64,000 bases of DNA from JAGVGT01 sp963807225 (lineage in GTDB: Bacteria; Desulfobacterota; Desulfobulbia; Desulfobulbales; JAGXFP01). Location of the stretch: assembly GCA_963807225.1 (NCBI GenBank), contig CAWEAD010000007.1, forward strand, positions 124,001 through 188,000, read 5' to 3'. The first letter of the stretch is position 1; each line of letters starts with the position of its first letter. Under the pieces are notes generated by a model, which saw only the letters and a program-made list of their open reading frames with translations, had not been told where the DNA came from and searched no databases. Below are positions 36,941 through 45,638 of the stretch, one piece after another. Position numbers and translations under genes: made by a program.

Positions 36941-37983
36941 ATGCAAATGACTTCCAAGTTCGTATTGCCAGGAGCGGGAAAACCCTGGTTCTTCAAGATA
37001 TGTCCTACCCAGATTGAACAAGACATCTCTACGCCTTTGCGAATATTCCGCGGTTTCATCAACAGCCTGGTCAGTACTTGTCCTTTTGGCCTTTTTGCCT
37101 CTCTGACCCTATTGGCGTTTTTCCTGTCGGCCTGCGCCACCACCAGTGAGTCGTCTCGCGATATACGCCGGTTTCCAGCCATGCCGGGCAAAACCCCTTG
37201 GCGGATCAGGAAAGCAAATTACAGAACCTTTCCCAAGCGGAACTAATCGCTCGCGGCAATCAATATCTGGCCGGAAACAACGTGAATTTGGCCCGAGTCC
37301 ATTTCCGAATGGCGCTAAAAAAACAAGACGATTCGGCCCCAGCTTATGCCGGGTTAGGAGAAACGCTGGCCCTTGAGGGCGAAAAGAGGGGCGCCCACGA
37401 GATGCTCGACAAGTCCTTAGCCATCGACGCCAATAACCGCCAGGCCTTGGTCGCCACAGGTAAACTTTATCAAACCGAGAAAAATTACCAACAGGCTGAG
37501 ATTTATTTCAACCGCGCCCGAATGATCTTGCCCAGCGACCCGGAAATTTTGACGGAACTAGCCATAATCCATGGTTCCTTGGGAGAGGATGAACTGGCGG
37601 GTACTATTCTGCGCCAGGTTGTTGCCCTGAAGCCCCAAGACCCAGCCGCCTATAACAATCTCGGCTTCAATTATCTGCTCCTGAATATGTATGCTGAAGC
37701 CATCGAGACCTTGCAGAAGGCGTTGTCACTCGACCCCGGCAACCCCCGCATCCGGAACAATCTGGCTGCGGCCTACGCCTTGAATAACAAAAGCCAGCGG
37801 GCATTCGACCTGCTCCGCCAGACCGAAGGAGAACCAGCCGCCTATAATGACATGGGCTATTTTTTTATGATGAGAGGCCTGAAAGATCCGGCCAAAGACT
37901 CTTTCGAGAAGGCTCTAGCGCTAAATCCCCGGCATTATCTAAGAGCCAAGGAAAATCTCCGTCTGCTTGAGAAAGTTAATTGA
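36941..37983 (+). pseudogene. tadD: TadD-like TPR lipoprotein (one frame break)
   Basis: Starts at the base after the tadC stop, with a GGGGGAGG ribosome site. An N-terminal region with a lipoprotein signal (FGLFASLTLLAFFLSAC) lies in one frame. The rest (from about 37198, ADQESKLQNLSQAELIARGNQYLAGN) holds at least five tetratricopeptide repeats in another frame. One missing C in the CCCC run at 37195-37198 explains the split. TadD is the probable pilotin or assembly factor of Tad systems. Confidence 0.8.
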
Positions 37984-38114
37984 TTTTCGAGGTAATTACG
38001 CATGAGTTTATCATCTGCCGCTCGACTTCTGAAAAACCCGCAAAAATGATCAGCTGGACTGTTTCATTTAATATGAAAAAACCACTCCCTAACTATGCAA
38101 AAGGAGGTTTAATC

Positions 38115-38552
38115 ATGAGGCTTTTACTCGGGATCATCTTATCTATTTTACTGGGAGCGAGCAATGTTTACGCTGAAATACTCGCCGTATCAATCGATCA
38201 GGCGGAGATCCGCAGTTCTCCAACTGTCAGCGGTTCCAGAGTGACCATTGTGGCTCCACGCTATTATCCTTTGCACATCCTGGGTGTTCAAGGCGAGTTT
38301 TTCAAGGTCAACGATTTCCAGAACAATAGCGGCTGGGTCAGCAAAGCAAGTGTCGACAATACCAGGAGCATCGTGGTCAACGCCGAAAGCATTAACGTCC
38401 GCAATGGACCAGGTACGAACCATCCTGTTATCTTCAAAGCCGAGAACGGCGTAACTTTTAAGGTTGTTAACCAAGAAGGCAACTGGCTTCAGGTTGAACA
38501 CGAAAGCGGCATGACGGGCTGGCTGTTCAGAAACCTCGTCTGGGGTGATTAA
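38115..38552 (+). CDS. Secreted bacterial SH3-domain protein
   Basis: A signal peptide (MRLLLGIILSILLGASNVYA) is followed by two bacterial SH3 repeats: AEIRSSPTVSGSRVTIV...GWVSKASV and ESINVRNGPGTNHPVIF...GWLFRNLVW. Such domains bind peptidoglycan or other ligands in the periplasm. The ATG at 38115 has a perfect AAGGAGG site; the frame upstream is non-coding. It follows the tad locus on the same strand but is not a usual Tad component. Confidence 0.85.
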   Translation: MRLLLGIILSILLGASNVYAEILAVSIDQAEIRSSPTVSGSRVTIVAPRYYPLHILGVQGEFFKVNDFQNNSGWVSKASVDNTRSIVVNAESINVRNGPGTNHPVIFKAENGVTFKVVNQEGNWLQVEHESGMTGWLFRNLVWGD

Positions 38553-38866
38553 TCCTGCAATTCAGAGCAACAAGTATTTCGCTAAAATCCTCCCGCGTAA
38601 GACAGCCACCATATGTCTTGAATCAACTTTTCGGCTTTTGTTAAGGTGTTGAACTATTTCGTTGCGAAAAAGTTGAGACGCTGATTTTAAACAGCCCACT
38701 GAGGACAGTACTCAAGTCAAGTCCTGCACCTTAGCCGTGAAATGCCCCGTAACTGGGTTGATCGACAGATAGACTCACTGACAAGCTAAAATGCTTTCGC
38801 CGTAATTCTTTATCGGTCAGGGGGGCAGCGTGAATTTGCCTGCCCAGTACCAAACCAGCGGTAGCA
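38553..38866. other. Intergenic region between convergent genes
   Basis: About 310 bases. No gene, terminator with T-tract, or repeat was recognised. Confidence 0.4.
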
Positions 38867-39283
38867 TTATTCGCCGATGATCTTGACCAGTACCCGTTTC
38901 CTCCGCCGACCGTCAAATTCGCCATAGAAGATTCGTTCCCAGGTCCCGAAATCGAGTTTTCCCTGAGTCACCGCTACCACCACCTCCCGGCCCATGATCT
39001 GCCTTTTCAGGTGGGCGTCGGCATTGTCTTCATAGCCATTATGGCGGTACTGCGAAACCGGCGCATGGGGCGCCAGTTTCTCCAACCATACTTCGTAATC
39101 ATGGTGGAGTCCCGCCTCATCATCATTAATAAAGACCGAAGCCGTAATGTGCATGGCATTAACCAGGCAGAGCCCTTCGCGAATTCCACTTTCGCGTAAA
39201 CATTGTTCCACCTGGTCGGTGATATTGATCAAGGCTCGACGGGTCTTGACTTCAAACCACAGTTCTTTCCGATAGCTCTTCAT
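38867..39283 (-). CDS. yjbQ: YjbQ/UPF0047 family protein (secondary thiamine-phosphate synthase enzyme)
   Basis: 138 residues, full length. Conserved signatures: NAMHITASVFINDDEAGLHHDYEVWLEKLAP, the H.HNGYEDNADAHLKRQIMGREV-type core with metal-coordinating His residues, and GTWERIFYGEFDGRRRKRVLVKIIGE. Family members show weak thiamine-phosphate synthase activity in vitro; the real role is unsettled. Single gene. Confidence 0.92.
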   Translation of the reverse strand: MKSYRKELWFEVKTRRALINITDQVEQCLRESGIREGLCLVNAMHITASVFINDDEAGLHHDYEVWLEKLAPHAPVSQYRHNGYEDNADAHLKRQIMGREVVVAVTQGKLDFGTWERIFYGEFDGRRRKRVLVKIIGE

Positions 39284-39512
39284 CTCCTTCTCCCTTGAAC
39301 GGTAATTTCCCTTCCGATCAGTTAAATTTTAAGTTTTATCGCTTATTTAAGGAGTTGTCTTTTCCTGAAAGATAAATTATTAATAGCAACATTTCCGATA
39401 ATAACTGACAAACCAGCTCCAGAGTTGATAAATTTGGCGCCGGAGATATAATTTGCAGCGTTTTATTATTTTCTGAGCATTACACAATCATTTAATCCGC
39501 ACGGGGGAGAAT

Positions 39513-40959
39513 ATGAGGATTAAGCCGATAGTTTTACTGATTGCTTTGCTAGTTGGCGGCGCCATGATCATGGCGCACCCCTGCCGGGCTGCCGATGACG
39601 CTCTGCAGGACAATCTTCGCCGCGTCCTGGACAGCGGCAATGCCAAAGAGATGGAGAACTATCGAGGTTTGCTGGTCGAGGTGGAAAAAGCCAAACTTCA
39701 GGCCAAGGATCTGGCTGGAGCCACTGCGGCCAAGTTGGGAATAATCAAGATAGACCGGGAACTGGCTTCGATCGAAGACGCCAACGCCAGATCCGGCAAA
39801 GTGCCCGGGACCGGAACGGATAAGGAAGCATTAGAGAAAGCAGCCGTTGCGAAGGCCGCCGCCGAAAGAGCCGCCGCCGAGAAGGCCGCTGCCGTGAAGG
39901 CTGCCACTGAGAAGGCCGCAGCTGAAAAAGCCGCAGCTGAGAAGGCCGCTGCCGTGAGAGCCGCCGCCGAGAAGGCTGCTATGCTTAAGTCGGCCGCAGA
40001 GAAGGCTACCGCAGCCAGTGCAGCCGCAAGCACGGCTGCTGCTGAGAGGTTTGCTGCCGAGAAGGCCGCTGCTGAGAAGGCCGCAGCTGAGAAAGCCGCC
40101 GCAGATGAAAGCCGCTGCTGAGAAGGCCGCTGCAGAGAAAGCCGCCGCAATGAAAGCCGCCGCAGAGAAAGCCGCTGCTGAAAAGGCCGCTGCCGAGAAA
40201 GCCGCCGCAATGAAAGCCGCTGCTGAAAAGGCTGCTGCCGAGAAAGCCGCCGCAATGAAAGCCGCTGCAGAGAAAGCCGCTGCTGAAAAGGCCGTTGCCG
40301 AGAAAGCCGCCGCAATGAAAGCCGCTGCAGAGAAGGCCGCAGCTGAGAAGGCCGCAGCTGAGAAGGCCGCAGCTGAAAAAGCCGCAGTTGAAAAGGCCGC
40401 AGCTGAAAAGGCTGCAGCTGAGAAGGCCGCAGCTGAAAAAGTCGCAGCTGAGAAGGCCGCAGCTGAAAAGGCTGCCGCTGAACTTGCTGCCGCCGAGCAG
40501 GCCAAGGCTGATATGGCCAAGGAATCATTGGAACTTGATAAAAGGCTTAAGGAGTTGATCGTTGAGGGAAATGCCAAACTGAATGCCGGGGATATCCAAG
40601 GTGCCAGGGCAATCAAAAAAGAAATCGGTAAAGTCCGGGAAGATATAGCCCGCCTGAGTGCCGCCGGAGTGACCCTTAAGAATGACCAGCCCGCCCCCAA
40701 AGCCGATAACTCGAATACTGCAAACGGCTTCTCATCGGCTGAACTCCAAAACTACAGACATACTCTCGACAGCTGGGAACAGGAGAGAAACGAGGCTCTG
40801 GCGCAGGACGGCGTCGATCGCAAAAAGGTTCTGGAAGACTATCGCCAAAGGCTGGTCGCTTATGGAGACGCCTTACTGGTAACTAATAATATAGAGGGTG
40901 CTAGCGCCGCAAAGGATGCAATCACCACTATCACCCTGGATCTGGATGAGCTGAAATAA
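39513..40959 (+). pseudogene. Secreted Ala/Lys/Glu-repeat (TolA-like) protein, one frame break
   Basis: Signal peptide (MRIKPIVLLIALLVGGAMIMA), a helical N-domain, then a long run of AAAEKA/AAMKA-type repeats (about 39836-40492) predicted to form one extended helix, then a C-domain (LDKRLKELIVEGNAKLNAGDIQGA ... LDELK). The N- and C-domains share a Leu-rich AKDLAGA/NIEGA-type pattern. An extra G at about 40105 (GCCGCAGATGAAA, where the repeat has GCCGCAATGAAA) shifts the frame; the parts are 39513-40121 and 40018-40959. Resembles TolA or periplasm-spanning spacers by architecture, not by domain identity. Confidence 0.72.
39836..40492 (+). repeat. 15-18 bp tandem coding repeats (GCCGCNGCNGAGAAG)
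   Basis: About forty short degenerate units coding AAAEK, AAAMK and similar, with several identical higher-order blocks (for example GAGAAAGCCGCCGCAATGAA at 40133, 40193, 40247 and 40301). Such arrays change copy number by slippage and are also hard to sequence, so length and frame should be treated with caution. Confidence 0.85.
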
Positions 40960-40968
40960 ACTGCCTCG

Positions 40969-40999
40969 GGGCAGAATCCGGCCGCCCGGGATTCTGCTC
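40969..40999 (+). terminator. Hairpin after the repeat-protein gene
   Basis: GGGCAGAATCC pairs with GGATTCTGCTC (9 to 10 bp) ten bases after the stop. The following bases are not T-rich, so it may be an mRNA-end stabiliser or weak terminator. Confidence 0.5.
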
Positions 41000-41406
41000 C
41001 CGTTCCAATAAGCGAAAAGCCGGTTCTTATGGCTTGGTAAGTGCCAATTCGGTCCAGAAGGCAATCCTTGAATCAAAACCACCTGTACCTACCGGCTGGG
41101 ATTCACAGGAACCGGCGATTCCCACCTTGGCAGTCAACCTGAGTAACCGGAGGGGGAATATCCTCCAGCTCACCTCCCCGCCTTGTCCCAGACAAAATGG
41201 GCGCAGACTCCGACACCGGCTCGCACCCCATTCGCCGCATAACCCGCAAAATCAATCACTTCCCCAGACTTATCCAGACCATACTGCAAATCAGGGCGGC
41301 TCGACCGCCGTCATGATCTCCGCAATTCCAGATTGATTTGCGGAGTAGAACACCGGGGGCCAACTCAAACCCGAGAATTCTCCGCCAGATCAGTCTCGGC
41401 AAAGTA
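41000..41406. other. Intergenic region, possible gene remnant
   Basis: About 400 bases with no intact gene. On the minus strand a stretch near 41190-41290 reads without stops as YGLDKSGEVIDFAGYAANGV..., which has a coding look, but it lacks a start and is bounded by stops. I do not recognise it. Confidence 0.3.
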
Positions 41407-42729
41407 TCAGGCTCCGGAATTGTTCCGCTTTGCTAACTTGGGGAAATTTAGGGTTCGCCCGGTTACCAGACGAAAAGAGATCTCAATGAGGAAGGACATA
41501 GCAACCATTATGAGCAATACCCAAAGCCGATAAGGGGTAGTGTTCGCCGTCTGCCAGAGCAGGGTCGCCAGAGCCCCGAGACAAAGTCCGACTCCGAGCA
41601 AAGAAAGCCATTTTCGGCTCTTGGTATCGTCAGCCAATATAAAGTTGGCTCCGTTCACCGCGGCAAAAATCAACAGGAAGCCGGAACTGCCCATGGTCGA
41701 CATGCTGGAGAGATCGGCCAGATTGGCAATCAACAGGGTGAGAGTCGAAGTTATCAGCAAACCTTCAATCGGTTCACCCCAGGCCTTGCGTTCCAACATG
41801 CTAGGCAACTCACCGTCCTTGGCGATCACATAACTCAGTCGGGCCGCACCATAAACCGTGGCATTAATGGCCGAAGCCGTCGACAGCATGGCGGCGACGG
41901 CAATCAAGATGAAGCCGGTTCGCCCCAGGAAGGGCCGGGCAGCTTCGGCCAGGGCGTAGTCCTTGGCCGCGACGATCCGGTCAACCGGCAGGGTGCCGAC
42001 GGCGACCAAAGCAACCAGAAAATAGAGGACGATCACAAAACCGACGGCCGAATAGAAAGCCCGCGGCAGGGTCCGTTGCGGATCACGCACATCATGGGCG
42101 GTATTGGCGATCAACTCGAAGCCCTCATAAGCCAGAAAAATGATCATCCCGCCGGCAACCAGATTCCCTGGGGCAGACCATGCCGCCGGAGCCAAGCTAC
42201 CCCAGTCCACTCCCCAGATGCCAACGGCGATGAACAGGAGCAGAATCGCCAATTTGATCAGGACGATCCAATCCTCCGCCTCCCCGATCAACTTGGCGTT
42301 CAGCAAGTTCAAACCGGTGATGGAGATGATGCTGCCGGTGATCAGCAGGTGCTTCCAGAGATTTTGCGATCCGGACGGGAACAGCGATGAACCATAGCTT
42401 CCGAAGGCATAGGCATACAGCGACAGCATGACTATATAGCTGATCCAGAGCAGGATATTGGCGCCACCGGTCAACACGCCCGACCCGAAGGCCCGATCCA
42501 GAAAGGCCACCGTGCCGCCCTGGCTGGGAAAGGCGACGGAGAGGTGGGTATAGGAATAGGAAGTAACCAGAGCTACTATCCCGGCAATCAGAAAGGCAAT
42601 CGGCGCTCCCCCGCGGGCCAATTGAACCGACAGGCCTAGCACGGCGAAGATTCCGCCGCCGACCATCCCGCCGACCCCGATGGCAGCCGCCTCCCAGTAT
42701 CCTAATTTCCCATTTTCAGATTCGTTCAT
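41407..42729 (-). CDS. APC-superfamily amino acid permease
   Basis: 440 residues, about twelve membrane segments. Helix 1 has the substrate-binding AIGVGGMVGGGIFAVLG motif of the amino acid-polyamine-organocation family, and helix 6 the LAYEGFELIANTAHDVRDPQRTLPRA signature. Probably a proton-coupled amino acid or organic-cation importer; the substrate cannot be read. A 30 bp palindrome lies about 55 bases upstream of the start. Confidence 0.9.
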   Translation of the reverse strand: MNESENGKLGYWEAAAIGVGGMVGGGIFAVLGLSVQLARGGAPIAFLIAGIVALVTSYSYTHLSVAFPSQGGTVAFLDRAFGSGVLTGGANILLWISYIVMLSLYAYAFGSYGSSLFPSGSQNLWKHLLITGSIISITGLNLLNAKLIGEAEDWIVLIKLAILLLFIAVGIWGVDWGSLAPAAWSAPGNLVAGGMIIFLAYEGFELIANTAHDVRDPQRTLPRAFYSAVGFVIVLYFLVALVAVGTLPVDRIVAAKDYALAEAARPFLGRTGFILIAVAAMLSTASAINATVYGAARLSYVIAKDGELPSMLERKAWGEPIEGLLITSTLTLLIANLADLSSMSTMGSSGFLLIFAAVNGANFILADDTKSRKWLSLLGVGLCLGALATLLWQTANTTPYRLWVLLIMVAMSFLIEISFRLVTGRTLNFPKLAKRNNSGA

Positions 42730-42783
42730 CTGGCTGACGATATTCCTGCTTCTGCTTACTCTCAGGTTACGAACGGTACTTAC

Positions 42784-42813
42784 CTTGAGCTATCCAATAA
42801 TTATTGGCTCAAG
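42784..42813. promoter_or_regulatory. Nested palindrome upstream of the permease gene
   Basis: CTTGAG ... CTCAAG arms enclose the perfect 14 bp palindrome CCAATAATTATTGG (42794-42807). Its place 55-85 bases upstream of the permease start suggests an operator for a dimeric regulator. It could also be a small hairpin at the end of lost DNA. Confidence 0.45.
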
Positions 42814-42817
42814 CTAG

Positions 42818-42970
42818 TACCGTGTCAAGATCGATTCGATTCTCGAAGCCAAAGCCGGGGTTGTGGCTATCGGCGTCAGTTTGACCGGAGTCAAGTCAGG
42901 TTCAGCACAAGACATTCTGGACCATGGCGGCCAGATCCCCGTACGGAAAGTATTTCCGGATGAATCGGCT
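42818..42970 (+). pseudogene. Orphan coding fragment without a start
   Basis: An open stretch without a start codon, read as VKIDSILEAKAGVVAIGVS then LTGVKSGSAQDILDHGGQIPV. Composition and codon use look protein-coding, and it is preceded by an in-frame stop (42815-42817). It looks like the C-terminal remnant of a deleted gene. I cannot name the family. Confidence 0.35.
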
Positions 42971-42998
42971 GGGCTTTTTTTCGCTATCTCCACGAAAA

Positions 42999-43028
42999 AG
43001 GCATCGCCCGACCCTCGGGCGATGCCTC
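42999..43028 (-). terminator. Terminator after nrdJ
   Basis: AGGCATCGCCCGA / TCGGGCGATGCCT, 13 bp perfect arms with a two- to four-base loop, followed on the minus strand by TTTTTC. It lies 25 bases beyond the nrdJ stop. Confidence 0.9.
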
Positions 43029-43051
43029 TTGTTTAGCATCAGGAAAAAATA

Positions 43052-45244
43052 TCAGCAGGATGAATATCCGCAGCTCATGCAGGAGTTGCACCCCCCGCTG
43101 CGGCGCAGGGAGAGCTTGCCGCAGACCGGGCAGGAAGTATAGGATGAAGGCTCGATGTAGGGCGCCGGGTCCTTGTCCACTTCGGTTTCGGCGCACTTGT
43201 CAAGCACCTTGGCCAGGGCGGCGGGGATCGAATAAACCCGCCCCAGGCTGCCGTTATTCCAGGCGCCGTCTGAGGAGATATCCTCCAGGGTCCGGGCGAT
43301 CTTGCCGACCAGCCGGTAATCGTGCTGGAGAGCCACCGAAATGACCCGCCCCAGCGCCTCGCTCATACCGTGCAGGGTGGAGCCGGACTTGGTGGTGTTG
43401 AGGAACAGCTCCCGCACATGCCCATGGCTGCCCCGGTTGGCGGTGATATAGAGCGGGGCCGGACCACGCCACTTAAAGGTGGAACCATGCCGCTGATCGA
43501 GATCGGTAAATTCGGACACTGCGGGAACCTCGGCGCCACCGTGTCCGGAATGCTTGTCTGACAGCACCCCTTCCATGGAGGAATCACGGAACATGGTGAT
43601 GCCCTTGAGATTGCTCTGGCGGGCATAATCCAGAAAGGCGCGAATGTCGGCCACGGTGGTTGAGGCCGGCAGATTGATGGTCTTGGAGACCGCCGTGTGA
43701 TTAAAGGCCTGGCAGGCCTCCAGAATCCTGATCTGCTGGTGGGGGTCGATTTCGTGGGCGGTCTGTTTATTGACCCAATCCAGTTTTTCCTCGGAGTAAC
43801 CGTAAAACTCCAGGGGCACCAGAGTGAACTCCTTCCACGATTCATCGATATCCTTGACCTTGCGGGTCTGGACCATGGAGAAGTAAGGCTCGACGCCGGT
43901 ACAGGCCACTCGCAGGAGTTGGGAAATCGAGCCGGTGGGGGCCTGGGAGGTGGTCACCGAGTTATAGAGACCGCCCAGCTTGCGGAGCTTGCCGAATATC
44001 TGGTCAATCCGTTTCTGCCAGTCCTTCTGGTCGGCAAAATCGGTTTTGACGAAAGCGACGGCCTCGGTTTCGATCTTCTCGACATACTTGGGATTCCACT
44101 CCTGGGGTTTAAGTTTCTTCCCCCGCTTCTTGGCGAGATCGGCATAATCAAGGCTGCCCTGCATGGAACCCAGCATCAGGGCCAGCTGGGTGGCCTTGGC
44201 AAACCGGGGCGCCTCATGCTCGTCGGCATAGGAAACCTCAAAATGATTCATGGCATGATGCAGACCGGTGAAGCCGATGCCGATGGGCCGGAATTTGAGG
44301 GTGTTTTCCTTGATCCGCTTGACCGGCGGGAAACCGCCCATGTCGAGGATCTCGTTGCCGGCGATGGCGGCCAGCCGGGCTGCTTCATAAACGTTGACCA
44401 GGAACTTTTCGCGTTTGGCGTCGAGGCACTTGGGCAGACTGACGGTCAGCAGGTTGCAGGCAGTGTCCTTGGTGGAAAGATACTCACCGCAGGGGTTGGA
44501 AAAGACCGGGTTGTATTTGGCCGGCACCGGGGTGTTCGCCAGGCTCTTCTTGGTGAAGAGCAGACCCGGATCGCCGGACTTCCAGATATACTCGGAGATG
44601 GTTTGCAGCAGCTGCTCATCATCCCAGAACTTATCGTCGGTGACGTTGACCGAGACGTTGCAGCCCGTATACTTGCCTGGATTGTTACCCTTGAAGGTAA
44701 TGAAGTCCTGGATGTCCTTGATATCGTAGTTGGCCTGGATCATCAGGGCGCCGCGCCGTTTGCCGCCCTGGCTGATCCGGGCCGACAGATGCGAAAAACC
44801 CTTGGCAAAGGAGACCGGCCCGGAAGCGGTACCCTGGCCGTTGTCGACTATGGTTCCCCGAGGCCGCAGGTTGCTGACGTCGATACCACCACCGCCGGCA
44901 TGCTGGAAGATGGTGACCAGATCCCGTTCCATGTCGAAAATGGCCTCAGTGGAATCGGCCACGTCGCCCAAGGGATAACAAGAGTAGAAGCCCTTTCTGG
45001 AGGTATATTGATTGCCGCCGTTCATCAGAAATGGGGTGGCGGTGATGATCAGACCGTGGGCCAGGGCCTTGGCCACTTCGGGATCGGCAAACTGGCTGCT
45101 GACTCGGGCCAGAACCTTGGAAAAGTCCTCTTCCAGAGGCCTGCCGTTCTTGGGATCGCGCACCGAGTAGCGGGCCTGCACCAGGTATTGTTCAAAACGT
45201 TCCCACTCCTCCAGCGCCTCATCGTACGGGATCGGAAGCTCCAT
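43052..45244 (-). CDS. nrdJ: Adenosylcobalamin-dependent (class II) ribonucleotide reductase
   Basis: Reduces ribonucleotides to deoxyribonucleotides with a B12-derived radical, with or without oxygen. 730 residues. Catalytic signatures: GFYSCYPLGD (first redox Cys), HAGGGGIDVSNLRPRG, the SNPCGEYL radical Cys/Glu motif, and the C-terminal zinc-like CPVCGKLSLRRSGGCNSCMSCGYSSC tail that passes electrons to the active site. Stand-alone gene with its own terminator. The upstream region has AT-rich palindromes resembling NrdR boxes. Confidence 0.96.
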   Translation of the reverse strand: MELPIPYDEALEEWERFEQYLVQARYSVRDPKNGRPLEEDFSKVLARVSSQFADPEVAKALAHGLIITATPFLMNGGNQYTSRKGFYSCYPLGDVADSTEAIFDMERDLVTIFQHAGGGGIDVSNLRPRGTIVDNGQGTASGPVSFAKGFSHLSARISQGGKRRGALMIQANYDIKDIQDFITFKGNNPGKYTGCNVSVNVTDDKFWDDEQLLQTISEYIWKSGDPGLLFTKKSLANTPVPAKYNPVFSNPCGEYLSTKDTACNLLTVSLPKCLDAKREKFLVNVYEAARLAAIAGNEILDMGGFPPVKRIKENTLKFRPIGIGFTGLHHAMNHFEVSYADEHEAPRFAKATQLALMLGSMQGSLDYADLAKKRGKKLKPQEWNPKYVEKIETEAVAFVKTDFADQKDWQKRIDQIFGKLRKLGGLYNSVTTSQAPTGSISQLLRVACTGVEPYFSMVQTRKVKDIDESWKEFTLVPLEFYGYSEEKLDWVNKQTAHEIDPHQQIRILEACQAFNHTAVSKTINLPASTTVADIRAFLDYARQSNLKGITMFRDSSMEGVLSDKHSGHGGAEVPAVSEFTDLDQRHGSTFKWRGPAPLYITANRGSHGHVRELFLNTTKSGSTLHGMSEALGRVISVALQHDYRLVGKIARTLEDISSDGAWNNGSLGRVYSIPAALAKVLDKCAETEVDKDPAPYIEPSSYTSCPVCGKLSLRRSGGCNSCMSCGYSSC

Positions 45245-45638
45245 TGACTACTCCTTGTTAATATTAATTTTTCATATCACCGCCGGGACCGGGGGTGAAT
45301 TACCCTCAGGAACCATCGTCGGTTAGGCCCAGATAAAATCGAAAAAATTACATCATTTCATTGGACGTTACGGAATACACCGGCCCTGTTCTTCGGGAAG
45401 TTGGTCGGCCCGGAACGGGCGATTGGACCTCCGGAGATGGTCAAGCTGAGACTATGATATACAAGCCATAGTGCTTTTTCAAGAACGAATATAGCATATA
45501 TGGTATATCAGCAAAAAACCTGGAGAAACATCGGGGCACCGGCATTTCCTGAGGACCGGATATTTCGGGGAAAGAAATCCGGTTGATCCTTTCCTTAACA
45601 GGTCAGCCGGCCGACCAGCCCCGGCGGGGTTGGAATTA
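45245..45638 (-). promoter_or_regulatory. nrdJ upstream region with AT-rich palindromes
   Basis: Two inverted repeats stand out: ACTATG-N10-CATAGT (45451-45472) and an AT-rich near-palindrome at 45489-45508 (core GCATATATGGT). The second partly matches the NrdR consensus ACACWATATNTWGTGT. No cobalamin riboswitch boxes were recognised. Assignment to NrdR is tentative. Confidence 0.35.

Noticed and set aside
39836..40492. CRISPR-like short repeats
   Set aside because: The repeats are codon-periodic and code for a continuous helix.
39698..40700. Long minus-strand open frames rich in Ala/Ser/Phe or Arg/Leu/Gln
   Set aside because: They are antisense mirrors of the GCCGCNGCNGAGAAG repeats on the plus strand; low complexity, no start context.
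43697..45247. 516-codon plus-strand ORF
   Set aside because: Antisense shadow of nrdJ, whose motifs are unmistakable.
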